Positions 17,218 to 26,418 are shown, numbered from the stretch's first letter. The stretch is DNA of 64,000 bases from Streptomyces sp. 7-21 (GCF_016741785.1 NZ_JAERRL010000014.1:1-64000); one strand, 5' to 3'. Program-made: numbers and translations. The notes: a model not told the origin generated them from the sequence alone.

Positions 17218-18576
17218 ATGGCGACCTCACGACCCGCCTCTGCTTCGCGGCCCACACGCGGCCCGAATCTGCGCTTCCGGGAGCTGAGGGGGCGGCTGTC
17301 TCCAGGAGAGTTCGCGGCGGCGGTCCGCAGGGCGGCGCGCGAGATCGGCGAGAACGTCTCGTGCGACGCCCGGTACATCGGACGGGTCGAGGCCGGGGAG
17401 ATCCGCTGCCCTAACTACGCCTACGAACGGGTATTCCTTCATATGTTCCCCGGGCGAACGCTCACCGACATGGGTTTCGAGCCCCGGCAGGCGGTGCGCG
17501 GCCGCAGACGGGGATCCGGGCCCGGGCCCCGGTCCGTTCCGTTGCCTTCCGACCCCCACGACACCGAGGAGAGCGACGTGCTGCGCCGTGCCTTCATGAC
17601 CAGCGGTTCCGCCGCCCTGGCATCCCTCATCTCCCTGGGGACCCCCACCACCGCGTTCGCCTCGCGCTCGCCGGCACTGTCCGCCGGCAGACCGGGCGAG
17701 CGCGAAGCGGCGGCCGTCAGACAGGCCGTGCGCGAGATCCGCGTCCTCGACGACCGGCACGGGGCCGAAATCCTCTACGGCCCGGCCGGGCGGGCGCTGC
17801 GGTCGGCGTACGCCATGCTCGACACCGGCGCCCGGCGCGCCGCTGTCAGCGACAGCCTGCACACCGGCACGGGCGAACTCGCCATCTCCGTCGGCTGGCT
17901 GGCGCACGATTCGCGGCGGCCCCTGGAGGCCCGGTCGCACTACCTGGAGGCACTGGCGACGGCCCGCATGTGCGGGGACAGCGGCCTGGAGGCGCACGCC
18001 TTCTGCAACCTCGCGTTCCTCGCCCGGGACGGCGGCACGCCGCGCGAGGCGGTGCGGGCGGCCCAGGCCGGGCAGCAGGCCGCCCGGCCGCTGGGCTCGC
18101 ACCGGCTGATGTCGCTGCTGACGATGCGCGAAGCCGGGGGCTGGGCAGCGCTGAGGGACCGCAGCGGCTTCGAGGAGGCGCTCGGCCGGGCGCACCTGCT
18201 GTTCGCGCGGGGGGCGCGGCCGGCCGACCCGGAGTGGCTGTCGTTCTTCGGCGAGGCCGAGCTGGCGAGCCTGGAGGCCAAGGGCTGGGAGCTCCTCGGC
18301 GAGCCCGGCAGGGCGGCCGAGTGCTCACGGCGGGCCGTCAGCCTCCAGACCCCGCACTTCGCCCGCAACGTGGCGCTGTACTCGACCGAGCTGGCGGGGC
18401 ACCTGATCAGCCTGGGCGAGCCGGAGGGGGCCGCCGAGGCGGCGAACCGGGCGGCCGACCTGCTCGGACAGGTCCGGTCGGCACGGATCACCGGGATGCT
18501 GGCGGGCACGGCCGAGCGGCTGCGGCCGTACCGCGAGGAGCCGGCCGTCGCCGCCTTCCTGCCGCGCGTGGTCTAG
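17218..18576 (+). CDS. TPR-containing regulator (NsdA-like)
   Basis: 452 residues. The N-terminal part (about 18-90) is an HTH-like segment with EFAAAVRRAAREIGENVSCD and YIGRVEAGEIRCPNYAYERV, as in the Streptomyces NsdA/NsdB group of developmental and antibiotic repressors. A short hydrophobic stretch (FMTSGSAALASLISLG, about 124-140) follows, then helical TPR-type repeats to the end. Members act as cytoplasmic regulators, several sensing unknown ligands through the TPRs. The ATG at 17218 is within CCGTGGCATGGC with no strong ribosome site. Family resemblance is clear; which paralogue it is cannot be told here. Confidence 0.78.
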   Translation: MATSRPASASRPTRGPNLRFRELRGRLSPGEFAAAVRRAAREIGENVSCDARYIGRVEAGEIRCPNYAYERVFLHMFPGRTLTDMGFEPRQAVRGRRRGSGPGPRSVPLPSDPHDTEESDVLRRAFMTSGSAALASLISLGTPTTAFASRSPALSAGRPGEREAAAVRQAVREIRVLDDRHGAEILYGPAGRALRSAYAMLDTGARRAAVSDSLHTGTGELAISVGWLAHDSRRPLEARSHYLEALATARMCGDSGLEAHAFCNLAFLARDGGTPREAVRAAQAGQQAARPLGSHRLMSLLTMREAGGWAALRDRSGFEEALGRAHLLFARGARPADPEWLSFFGEAELASLEAKGWELLGEPGRAAECSRRAVSLQTPHFARNVALYSTELAGHLISLGEPEGAAEAANRAADLLGQVRSARITGMLAGTAERLRPYREEPAVAAFLPRVV

Positions 18577-18627
18577 CCCGCCCGCGCCGCAGCCGGGCCG
18601 GACGCCGGGCCGCGGCGCGGGCATGCC

Positions 18628-19230
18628 TCAGGCGGCTTCCAGATGGGCCGTGTCGTTCCAGCGCTCCACCGCCGTCTCCCCGTAGGCGTAGGAGAGCACC
18701 GACAGGGAGGCGGCGTCCAGGCGGAGCCGGGCGGCGAACGAGACGTCCTCACCGAGCCAGCGGGCGGCGACGGCCCGCAGTATGTGCCCGTGCGCGAACA
18801 GCACCGCGTCGCCGGCGCACCCGCGCGCCCAGGCCACGACCTCGTCGGCCCGGCCGGACAGCTCCGCCAGGCTCTCCCCGCCCGTGACGCCGTCCCGCCA
18901 GATGAACCAGCCCTGGCCCCGGCGGCGTTCGATCTCGGCCGAGGTCTGGCCCTCCTCCTCTCCGTAGTCCCACTCGGCCAGCGCGTCCCACACCTGTGCC
19001 CGGGCGCCGAACCCGGCCAGTTCGCAGGTCTCGCGGGCACGGGAGAGCGGGCTGGTGCGCACCTCGGCGCCGGGCAGGCCGCTGAAGGGGGCGCGGCGGA
19101 GCCGCTCGCCCAGCGCTCTGGCCTGTGCGCGGCCGTCCTCCAGCAGCGGCACATCGGTGCGGCCGGTGTGCCGCCCGCTGACCGACCACTCCGTCATGCC
19201 GTGCCTGACCAGCAGAATCCGCCCGGACAT
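18628..19230 (-). CDS. Histidine phosphatase family protein
   Basis: 200-residue phosphoglycerate-mutase-like acid phosphatase. The catalytic motif LLVRHGMTEWS holds the phosphorylated His; GRTDVPLLEDG, the second Arg segment TSPLSRARET, the Glu of EWDYGEEEG and the late His of AHGHILRAVAARWL complete the active site. Substrate not predictable; homologues include broad-specificity sugar-phosphate phosphatases. Divergent from the PAP2-type gene. Confidence 0.9.
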   Translation of the reverse strand: MSGRILLVRHGMTEWSVSGRHTGRTDVPLLEDGRAQARALGERLRRAPFSGLPGAEVRTSPLSRARETCELAGFGARAQVWDALAEWDYGEEEGQTSAEIERRRGQGWFIWRDGVTGGESLAELSGRADEVVAWARGCAGDAVLFAHGHILRAVAARWLGEDVSFAARLRLDAASLSVLSYAYGETAVERWNDTAHLEAA

Positions 19231-19373
19231 GGGGCTCCTCTCGCGCGTGTCGATGTGGCCCCATCATCGCCCGGGGGAGCGCGCAACCGAACGCGCTCCC
19301 CCGGCGTCTGCTTCCTGGGAGACCGCCGTACGGTGGATGGAAGCCGCGACCGAACGTCATGGAGTAGGACCGC

Positions 19374-20288
19374 ATGCCCCGAGACCGGCCACGCTGGTGG
19401 AGCGAACTGTTGCTGATCGTGGTCGTATACGGAGCGTACTCCTTCGCTCGCATACTGGCCCGGGGCGACGTGAGCACGGCGGCGGAGAACGGTCTGGCCA
19501 TCCTGCGGCTGGAACGCTCGCTGTGGCTGAACGCCGAGCATCCGCTCAACGAGCTGTTCACCCAGCAGGCGTGGCTCGGCGTGCCCTCCTCGTTCGCCTA
19601 CGCGTCGCTGCACTACCTGGTCACGCCCGCGATCCTGTTCTGGCTGTTCCGGCGGCGCCCGCTGCACTACCGGCTGATGCGCACCTGGCTGCTGGTGTCG
19701 ACAATGCTCGGCCTGGTCGGCTTCACGCTGCTGCCGACCACGCCGCCGCGGCTGCTCGACCCGCAGTACGGCTTCGTCGACACCCTCGCCCAGTACAGCA
19801 ACTGGGGCTGGTGGTCGGACGACGCCAGCGCCCCGAGCGGCATGGGCGACTTCACCAACCAGCACGCGGCCATGCCGAGCCTGCACGTGGGCTGGTCGCT
19901 GTGGTGCGGCGTGGCGCTGTGGCACTACGGCTCACGCACGCCGCTCATGCGCTGCCTGGCGCTGGGGTACCCGCTGAGCACGGCGCTGGTGGTGATGGGC
20001 ACCGCGAACCATTACTTCCTGGACGCGCTCGCGGGCGTCACGGTGATGGCCATCGGGCTGCTGCTGGCCCGCCCGGCCCTGCGGCTGTCCCACCGGGTGC
20101 AGTCGCGCCTGGGCCTGGCCAAGCCCGTGCCGGGCACGGAGCACGACAGCCTGCCGGTGGTCATCGCCGGCCCGCGCCGGGGCACGCCCACCGAGCGGGT
20201 AGGCGTGGCCGGGCAGAATGGAACACCGAGCAAGGAGAAGCAGCCGGGGAGACGCGAGGAGCGCGAGGAGCTCGCTCCGCCACCCTGA
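19374..20288 (+). CDS. PAP2-type membrane phosphatase / inositol phosphotransferase-like
   Basis: 304-residue integral membrane protein with about six helices. The motifs MPSLHVGWSLW and GTANHYFLDALAG correspond to phosphatase motifs C2 and C3 of the PAP2/AUR1 superfamily, with the catalytic His in each, and TPPRLLD upstream. In actinobacteria this subgroup resembles inositol phosphorylceramide synthase-like enzymes. The C-terminal 65 residues are charged and cytoplasmic. ATG at 19374. Lipid substrate unknown. Confidence 0.83.
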   Translation: MPRDRPRWWSELLLIVVVYGAYSFARILARGDVSTAAENGLAILRLERSLWLNAEHPLNELFTQQAWLGVPSSFAYASLHYLVTPAILFWLFRRRPLHYRLMRTWLLVSTMLGLVGFTLLPTTPPRLLDPQYGFVDTLAQYSNWGWWSDDASAPSGMGDFTNQHAAMPSLHVGWSLWCGVALWHYGSRTPLMRCLALGYPLSTALVVMGTANHYFLDALAGVTVMAIGLLLARPALRLSHRVQSRLGLAKPVPGTEHDSLPVVIAGPRRGTPTERVGVAGQNGTPSKEKQPGRREEREELAPPP

Positions 20289-20309
20289 CGTTGGGAGGCT
20301 GACCGTCCG

Positions 20310-20660
20310 ATGTCCCAGCCCGAGCAGCCCCGCTTCCGGCGGCCCGCCGCTTTGTTCTTCGAGCCGCCCGCACCCGAGGCCGAGGAGGAGCACTTCTTCG
20401 ACCTGGAGTCGCTGACCGACCCCCGGGAACTGCTGGGGCGGGCCACGGAGCTCGCGCAGGCGTTCCAGGCGGCGGCCGACCGTGCCGTGGACTACCAGGC
20501 CATGGCAGCCGCCCAGCTCGCCGATCCCGCGCGGTTCGACCGGCTGCCCGCCGCGGCGGTCGCCGACCGCGCGGGGTGGACCGAGGAATACGCGGAGAAG
20601 ATGATCGACTACGGACGGCAGCTGCTGCGGCAGCGGTCCGCGCCGGACGCGGGGGACTGA
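20310..20660 (+). CDS. Conserved actinobacterial hypothetical protein
   Basis: 116 residues, soluble, acidic at the N-terminus (PEAEEEHFFDLESL), then an all-helical region with RELLGRATELAQAFQAAADR and RAGWTEEYAEKMIDYGRQLL. No catalytic motif recognised. GGGAGG sits 12 bases upstream of the ATG. It starts 22 bases after the PAP2-type gene and is probably co-transcribed with it. Confidence 0.75.
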   Translation: MSQPEQPRFRRPAALFFEPPAPEAEEEHFFDLESLTDPRELLGRATELAQAFQAAADRAVDYQAMAAAQLADPARFDRLPAAAVADRAGWTEEYAEKMIDYGRQLLRQRSAPDAGD

Positions 20661-20738
20661 GAAGCGCCTGCTCAGGGCCAGCCGGCTCCCGATTTTTGTG
20701 ACTGGCCCACGGGGTGCTAATGTCTACGACGTCGGCAG

Positions 20739-20812
20739 GCGCCACTAGCTCAGTTGGTTAGAGCAGCTGACTCTTAATCAGCGGGTCCGGGGTTCGAGTC
20801 CCTGGTGGCGCA
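20739..20812 (+). tRNA. tRNA-Lys (CTT)
   Basis: 74-base cloverleaf. Acceptor GCGCCAC pairs with GTGGCGC, the D-arm is GCTCAGTTGGTTAGAGC, anticodon loop CTCTTAA with anticodon CTT at 20773-20775, and T-loop TTCGAGT. CCA is not encoded. Confidence 0.97.
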
Positions 20813-20819
20813 CACGACC

Positions 20820-20857
20820 AGGCGCCCCACACGCGGGTTACCGCGGGTGGGGCGCCT
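20820..20857. terminator. Terminator after tRNA-Lys
   Basis: Perfect 11-bp stem (20820-20830 with 20847-20857), between the tRNA and convergent cutA. Confidence 0.75.
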
Positions 20858-20878
20858 CGCTGTGCGGTCAGGGTGCGG

Positions 20879-21211
20879 TCAGGACCTGCCGGCGGGAGCG
20901 GTCTCCGCGTCGAGCCAGTCGAGGTAGGCGCGGCTGCCCCGGGCCACGGCGGTGGCGATGATCTCGGGGGTGTCGTAGGGGTGGGCCGCGAGCAGGTGCG
21001 CCTCGAGCGCCTCGTAGCGCGCGGCGGACGTCTTGAACAGCACGCGCCACTCACGCGCGGTCTCCACGGCGCCCTGCCACCGGTAGACGCTGGTGACCGG
21101 CCCGTCGATCTGGGCACAGGCGGCCACGCGGGCTTCGACGGCGGACCGGGCCAGGCGCTGGGCGCCCTCCTCGCTGTCGATGGTCGTGAGCACGGTGAGG
21201 TGTTCCGTCAT
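20879..21211 (-). CDS. cutA: Divalent-cation tolerance protein CutA
   Basis: 110-residue CutA1-family trimeric protein. Family marks: VLTTIDSEEGAQRLARSAVE, ACAQIDGPVTSVYRWQG, and HPYDTPEIIATAVARGSRAYLDWL. ATG at 21211. Linked to copper tolerance in E. coli but its general role is unclear. Single gene between tRNA-Lys and the secreted protease. Confidence 0.93.
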   Translation of the reverse strand: MTEHLTVLTTIDSEEGAQRLARSAVEARVAACAQIDGPVTSVYRWQGAVETAREWRVLFKTSAARYEALEAHLLAAHPYDTPEIIATAVARGSRAYLDWLDAETAPAGRS

Positions 21212-21275
21212 GGCGGATCGCTCCTCGTCAGGCGGGAGAGGACACGTACGCCGTGGAGAGTAGGCCGCCCGCCGG

Positions 21276-22490
21276 CTACTCGCGGGTGATGGTGACGTGC
21301 CAGCCGCCGGTGACCGTGCGCTCGCCCACCTCGACGCGGACGCCCCGCTCCGCGTCGTAGTAGCTCTCGCCGGTCGTCAGCGGGGCGTCGGCGAGGCGGG
21401 GATGGACCGAGGTGACCTCGCAGGCGGCGGTGTCCGGATGGCCGTCGAGGACGGTAATGGGGCCCTCGGCGGAGGGAACGTCGCCGCGCACCAGGTACAG
21501 CAGAACGCCCGCGGTGCAGGTGTCGGCGTCGTTGCCGGCGGCGGTGCGGGCCTCGGCGACGAGCACCTCGTCCGGGCCGGTGCGGACGACGGCCAGGCGG
21601 GTGTCGGCCTCGGGCGGGACGCGGTCGAGCGGGGCGGTGAGCGGCTGGAGGGTGTGCTGGGTGGTGCCGGGGCCGACCACGCAGTCCACGTGCCCCGCGT
21701 CGAGCCAGCCGAGGCGCCACTTATGCCAGGCGAAGGGTTCGGGGGCCAGTCCGAACTGGCTGCCCATCAGGTCCCAGTCGCCCACGTACGTGTCCCAGTC
21801 GCCCAGGGCGTCCTCGGGCCGGTGGTAGAGGTCGGGCAGGTCGAAGACGTGGCCGGTCTCGTGGGCGAGGACGTTCCGGTCGGGCGGGCGCCGCTCGAAG
21901 ACGGTCACGATCCGGTGGAGCTGGTCGTCCCCGACGGTCACCGGCTGGTCGAAGTTGACGACCTTGGTGGCGTCCGAGTCGACGCCCGGGGCACCGGGGT
22001 CGGCGACGAGGTAGACGACGTCGTACGCGCCGAGGTCGGCCAGCGGCGCCAGCACGGCCAGGGCGTCGCTGACGTAGGCCGCGCGCAGCGCGGGGTCCCA
22101 GTCGCGCTGTATGCCGTAGGCCGTGGAGTCCTGCGGCATGGTGATCCACTGCTCGATCACGCGGACCGACAGTTCCATGCGGCCGTAGGAGGCGTCGCGG
22201 AAGAAGTCAGAAGTGGCTGGAAAGTAGTCCTCCGCGATGGCGGCGGGGGTGGCGTACGGCCGGGAGTCGGGGAACGACAGGAAGAGCATGACGGCGTCGA
22301 CCGTGCCCACCGGGCGGGGATAGGTCTCGTCCCAGGACCCCACCCCCTCGGCGTGGTGCAGGTCGAGACGCGGCAGGCCACAGGGCACGTCGGCCAGTGC
22401 TCCGGTGCCAGGGCTGCCGGTCATGGTGGTGCCGATGAGGGCGGCCAGGGCGGTGAGCACCGCGGCGGTTCTGCGGGGGGCGCGGCGCAC
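21276..22490 (-). CDS. Secreted M6-like zinc metalloprotease
   Basis: 404-residue exported protease. Signal peptide at residues 1-33 (Arg-rich start, hydrophobic core, AlaLeuAla cleavage). The zinc site is H210-E-T-G-H214 continuing VFDLPD, where Asp220 is the third-ligand candidate of the immune-inhibitor-A-like M6 group; LMGSQF with its Met-turn-like segment follows. Upstream of the catalytic domain lies the F-S-x-PD element (LFLSFPDSRPY) common to M6 proteins. The C-terminal part is a beta-rich domain. ATG at 22490. No partner gene nearby. Confidence 0.85.
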   Translation of the reverse strand: MRRAPRRTAAVLTALAALIGTTMTGSPGTGALADVPCGLPRLDLHHAEGVGSWDETYPRPVGTVDAVMLFLSFPDSRPYATPAAIAEDYFPATSDFFRDASYGRMELSVRVIEQWITMPQDSTAYGIQRDWDPALRAAYVSDALAVLAPLADLGAYDVVYLVADPGAPGVDSDATKVVNFDQPVTVGDDQLHRIVTVFERRPPDRNVLAHETGHVFDLPDLYHRPEDALGDWDTYVGDWDLMGSQFGLAPEPFAWHKWRLGWLDAGHVDCVVGPGTTQHTLQPLTAPLDRVPPEADTRLAVVRTGPDEVLVAEARTAAGNDADTCTAGVLLYLVRGDVPSAEGPITVLDGHPDTAACEVTSVHPRLADAPLTTGESYYDAERGVRVEVGERTVTGGWHVTITRE

Positions 22491-22819
22491 GTCGGTCCTC
22501 CGATCGGGTTCCCGTCCGGGTCCAGGAAGTCGCCATTTCTACTGTGTTCCGCTGTATGGCGTTTTGCCCTGTTCCGTTAGCCCGGGCGAGTCGGCCAGGA
22601 TCGTCACTCTGCGTAGATGTCGGTCGTAGACGATCTGTCAGCAAGCACTCGCGAGCAGAAACGATCAGCCAGTCGAATGAAGATTCGTAGGACACATATC
22701 GGAGGACGGCCGGGGCCAGGCCAACGCTGGCTCAGCCCGCGTTCCAGCCTCTATGATCGCCACATTTCCAGCGCGGACTTACCTCTCCGCGGGCGAGTAA
22801 TCCCTACCGGGAGCGATCG
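22491..22819. other. Intergenic region without recognised gene
   Basis: 329 bases between the divergent protease and GGDEF-EAL genes. Lower G+C than its neighbours; presumably carries both promoters. A 68-codon open frame (22617-22823) is judged non-coding because its third positions are not G/C-rich. Confidence 0.5.
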
Positions 22820-24700
22820 GTGAGCGGACCCCCTAACGGACCGGACCATGACCCCGGAGGCGGCGTGGCCACCTCCCCTCCGTCAATCACGGACCGTAAT
22901 ACTCTGGGCGGTTGCGAGGCCCGGGGCGTTCACTTCGACGGCACCGGATGCCCAGACGGCACCAGCCGCCAGGACGGCAAGGACAGCCACACCAGCAACG
23001 ACAGCCAGGACCATCCCGACTACCGTGCGGCGTTCACCATCGCCCACCTCCCCATGGCGATGGTCAGCCGCTCCGGCACGATCGTCACCGCCAACCCGGC
23101 GCTCGGGCTGCTGCTCGGCGTGGACCCCGCCAGCCTCACCGGCCAGCGGGCCGACCTGCTGACCGGCCTCGCCCGGGACGGCCGGACGCGCGGCGCCTAC
23201 CACGCGGTGCTGCGCGGCAACAGCGACCGCATGCGCGCCAAACAGCGCCTGACACACGCCGACGGGCACACGCTGTGGGCCGAGGTGAGCGTGCAGCACA
23301 CCGGGCGCGGCGACGCGCCGGGCCTGCTGACCGTCATGGACATCAGCGAGCGGCTCGCGCTGACGGAGCGGCTGCGCCACGTCGAGCGCCACGACCGCGT
23401 CACCCGCCTGCCCAACCGCGCCACGTTCCTGGCCCGGATGGCCGCCGCGCTCGGCGAGTCTGCCACGGGCCGGATCGGGCTGTGCTACCTGGACCTGGAC
23501 GACTTCAAGGCCGTCAACGACACCCTGGGCCACTCCATCGGCGACCAGCTGCTGTCCGCTGCCGCCCAGCGGCTGGCGGGCTGCGCGGCGGCCCGCGGCC
23601 ATACCGTGGCGCGCCTCGGCAGCGACGAGTTCGGCGTGCTGGTCGAAAGCTCGACGGGCACCACACAGCTGACCGACCTGGCGCAGTCGCTGCTCGACGC
23701 GCTCCAGGCGCCGTTCCACCTGGACGGGCAGTGGCTGGGCATCTCCGCCAGCATCGGCGTCGTCGAGCGCGCGACCGAGGGCACGACGACGACGTCGCTG
23801 ATGCAGGCCGCCGACACCACGCTGTACTGGGCCAAAGCGGACGGCAAGGCGCGGTGGACGCTGTTCGACCCGGAGCGCAGCGCCAGCCACCTGACCCGCC
23901 AGTCGCTGTCGGCCCGGCTGCGGCCCGCCGTCGAGCGGGGCGAGTTCACGCTGGAGTACCAGCCCATCGTCGGCCTCGCGGACGAGATGCCGCGCGGCGC
24001 CGAGGCGCTGGTGCGCTGGCACCATCCGCGCTACGGCGTGCTGGGCCCCGACCGCTTCGTCGAGCTGGCCGAGGAGAATGGCGCCATCGTGCCGCTCGGC
24101 CGCTGGGTCCTGGCCGAGGCGTGCCGCCAGGCGCGGCGCTGGCAGCGGGAGCACGGCGGGCAGCCGCCGTTCGTGAGCGTGAACGTGGCCGTGCGGCAGG
24201 TGTGGGACTCCGACCTGGTGTCGGACGTGGCCTCCGTGCTCCAGGAGACGGGGCTCCCGGCCGGGCTGCTCCAGCTCGAACTGACCGAGTCCGACGTCAT
24301 GGGCTCGGCCGGCCGCCCCCTCCAGGCGCTGCGGTCGCTGGCCGACATGGGCGTGCGGATCGCGATCGACGACTTCGGCACCGGCTACTCGAACCTCGCC
24401 TACCTCAGCCGCCTGCCGGTACGCGTGCTGAAGCTGGACGGGGCCTTCGTGCGCGGCTTCCGCACCGCCAGGAACCTCAACCCGGCCGACGAGACGATCG
24501 TGACGTCGCTGGTCCAGCTCGCCCACAAGCTCGGCCTGACCGTCACCGCCGAATGCGTGGAGGGCCCGGCCCAGGCCGAGCGGCTGCGGCGGATCGGCTG
24601 CGACACCGGCCAGGGCTGGCACTACGCCCGGCCCATGCCGCCCGACCGCATCGCCTCGGTCCTCACCTCACGGCACTGCGCCGCCGCGCAGCACGCCTGA
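22820..24700 (+). CDS. PAS-GGDEF-EAL cyclic-di-GMP protein with GSDEF motif
   Basis: 626 residues, cytoplasmic. An N-terminal Gly/Asp-rich leader is followed by a PAS domain (about 65-180, ending in LTVMDISERLAL), a GGDEF domain (about 185-350) and an EAL domain (about 365-620). The cyclase signature reads RLGSDEF (265-271), a Ser in place of the second Gly. The phosphodiesterase looks intact: EALVRW (Glu395), ELTESD, DDFGTGYS, LKLDG and AECVE are all present. It should therefore break down c-di-GMP, with PAS and the changed GGDEF domain regulating it. In Streptomyces c-di-GMP controls BldD and development. GTG start with GGGAG upstream. Confidence 0.9.
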   Translation: MSGPPNGPDHDPGGGVATSPPSITDRNTLGGCEARGVHFDGTGCPDGTSRQDGKDSHTSNDSQDHPDYRAAFTIAHLPMAMVSRSGTIVTANPALGLLLGVDPASLTGQRADLLTGLARDGRTRGAYHAVLRGNSDRMRAKQRLTHADGHTLWAEVSVQHTGRGDAPGLLTVMDISERLALTERLRHVERHDRVTRLPNRATFLARMAAALGESATGRIGLCYLDLDDFKAVNDTLGHSIGDQLLSAAAQRLAGCAAARGHTVARLGSDEFGVLVESSTGTTQLTDLAQSLLDALQAPFHLDGQWLGISASIGVVERATEGTTTTSLMQAADTTLYWAKADGKARWTLFDPERSASHLTRQSLSARLRPAVERGEFTLEYQPIVGLADEMPRGAEALVRWHHPRYGVLGPDRFVELAEENGAIVPLGRWVLAEACRQARRWQREHGGQPPFVSVNVAVRQVWDSDLVSDVASVLQETGLPAGLLQLELTESDVMGSAGRPLQALRSLADMGVRIAIDDFGTGYSNLAYLSRLPVRVLKLDGAFVRGFRTARNLNPADETIVTSLVQLAHKLGLTVTAECVEGPAQAERLRRIGCDTGQGWHYARPMPPDRIASVLTSRHCAAAQHA

Positions 24701-24727
24701 GCGCATGCCCGGCGGCGTCACGCCCCA

Positions 24728-25498
24728 TCAGGCCACGGTGAACAGCGTGCCCAGGGAGGGGCAGCGGGGGACGTGTCCCAGCAGCTGCAACGCCTGCCAG
24801 GCGGTCACCTGATTGGCCGTGAGCACCGGCTTGCCCAGCGCCGCCTCCAGGTCGCGGATCCACGCCGCGGTATGCAGCGCGGTGTCGGGCAGCAGCACGG
24901 CCTCGGCGGCCGGGTGATCGCCGGCCCGCGCCAGCCGGAGCACCTCCGCGCGGCCCCACGTGCCGACCTCCGCGGCCGTGATGATGCCGCTGCCGCGCGT
25001 CGCGACGACCTCCGTGCCCGCCGTCCCCAGGAAGGCGGCGAACAGCTCCGCGACGTCCTCCGGATAGGTGGCCGCCACCGCGACGCGGCGGGCGCCCAGG
25101 GCGCGCACCGCGTCGGCGAAGGCGAACGAGGTGCTGGAGGCGGGCACGCCCGCGGCCTCGGCCAGGCGCCGCACCTGGTCGGCCGCGCCGTCCCAGCCGA
25201 AGACGAAGCTGGCCGAGGTGCACGCCCACATCACGCACCGCGCGCCGTGCGCCGCCAGCTGCCCCAGCCCGGGCAGCAGCCGCTCGACGGAGCCCATCTC
25301 CCGCAGCGCGTCGACCCGGTGCGCGTCCGTGCCGATGTCGGTGTGGACCAGCGGCAGCCGCACATTCCCGCCCAGTATCGCCTCCATCCGCGGGTACTCG
25401 TCCTCCGCCGAGTGCCCCGGATACAGAAAGCCCGCCGTCAGCAGACCGGACGCCGCCGGCACCGGCGCCGCCCCGGGGGCCGTCCTCGCCGTGTTCAC
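24728..25498 (-). CDS. Asp/Glu racemase superfamily protein (maleate isomerase-like), one-Cys form
   Basis: 256 residues of the maleate isomerase / arylmalonate decarboxylase group. The first active-site Cys is present (Cys93 in WACTSASF), and the NQVTAW helix motif follows near 228. At the place of the second Cys the sequence reads LLPDTALHT, with Asp205. A two-base acid/base racemisation therefore cannot use the usual Cys pair. The GTG start at 25498 directly abuts the stop of the upstream paralogue, with GGGAGGGAG as ribosome site, so the two are translationally linked. Part of the catabolic island to 33787. Reaction unknown. Confidence 0.83.
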   Translation of the reverse strand: MNTARTAPGAAPVPAASGLLTAGFLYPGHSAEDEYPRMEAILGGNVRLPLVHTDIGTDAHRVDALREMGSVERLLPGLGQLAAHGARCVMWACTSASFVFGWDGAADQVRRLAEAAGVPASSTSFAFADAVRALGARRVAVAATYPEDVAELFAAFLGTAGTEVVATRGSGIITAAEVGTWGRAEVLRLARAGDHPAAEAVLLPDTALHTAAWIRDLEAALGKPVLTANQVTAWQALQLLGHVPRCPSLGTLFTVA

Positions 25499-26332
25499 CT
25501 ACGCTCCCTCCCCGCCGAGTTCACCGAGCTCCTCCGGCTCCCGCTCCGGCTCGGGCGCCGGCGGGATGCCCGTCAGCGCGACCGGCCCGCTGCGGGCGGC
25601 CGGGTCGAGAAGCGCCTGGTAGGGGCCGACCGCGGCCTTGCCGATCATGCGCAGCGCCGCCCACATCGTCACCTGGTTGGCCGACAGCACCGGCATCCGC
25701 AGCTCGGCTTCGAGCTGCGGGATGACGTCGTAGGTCGGCAGGTTGGTGCAGCTGATGAAGAGCGCCTGCGGCGCCCCGCGCGAGGCCGCCTGGTGCGCCA
25801 TCTCCACGACGTCCCGGTACGGCACCCGCCAGATCTCGCGCGTCAGGCCCAGGTAGCTGCGCCCGGTGACCTGGCAGCCGGCCTGCAGCAGGTACTCCTC
25901 CAGCGCATCGGTCACCGACCTCGTGTACGGCGTGACCAGCGCGACCCGCGTGACATTCAGCTCCCGCAGCGCGACCAGCAGGGCGCCCGAGGTCGTCAGG
26001 GCCGGCATCTGCCCGGCCTGCGCCATGGCCGCCGCCATGGCGCGCTCCCCCGGCACGCCGCCGACGAAGCTGCCCGACGTGCAGGCGTAGGCGACGATCT
26101 CGGGCCGCACGGCGCTGAGCGCGTGCACCGCCTCCCGCAGCGTCTCGTGCTCGCTGACGAGCCGGGCGAGGTCGAGGCTGACCTCGACCGGGACGAACGG
26201 AGTGCGCGTCAGATGGAGCGAGATGTCATCCGGGACCCAGCGCCACAGCTCCCGGTCGAGCGCGAAGTCAAAAGGGGCGACCACTCCCACGCCGCGCTGC
26301 GGCTGCGGGCCACCCAGGAACGAGACATCCAT
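25499..26332 (-). CDS. Maleate cis-trans isomerase family protein, two-Cys form
   Basis: 277 residues of the Asp/Glu racemase superfamily. Both catalytic Cys are seen: Cys84 in YACTSGSF and Cys195 in FISCTNLPT, with NQVTMWAAL further on. These fit maleate isomerase or EutA-like proteins of ectoine catabolism. The ATG at 26332 gives the family start MDVSFLGGPQPQRG; another ATG at 26413 would add 27 residues. Followed at once by its one-Cys paralogue. Divergent from a hydroxyacid dehydrogenase gene across a palindrome-rich control region. A heterodimer with the paralogue is conceivable but not shown. Confidence 0.85.
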   Translation of the reverse strand: MDVSFLGGPQPQRGVGVVAPFDFALDRELWRWVPDDISLHLTRTPFVPVEVSLDLARLVSEHETLREAVHALSAVRPEIVAYACTSGSFVGGVPGERAMAAAMAQAGQMPALTTSGALLVALRELNVTRVALVTPYTRSVTDALEEYLLQAGCQVTGRSYLGLTREIWRVPYRDVVEMAHQAASRGAPQALFISCTNLPTYDVIPQLEAELRMPVLSANQVTMWAALRMIGKAAVGPYQALLDPAARSGPVALTGIPPAPEPEREPEELGELGGEGA

Positions 26333-26418
26333 GTCGTACCCCGATTCACAATCGCAGGGCGGCAGGACAAGGCACCCGGCCGGGCCACAAAAGACGCCTT
26401 TGGTGGCACTCATTGACG

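Noticed and set aside
22617..22823. 68-codon frame whose stop overlaps the GGDEF-EAL start (GTGA)
   Set aside because: Attractive overlap, but its third positions are A/T-rich, unlike neighbouring genes, and no domain is recognisable.
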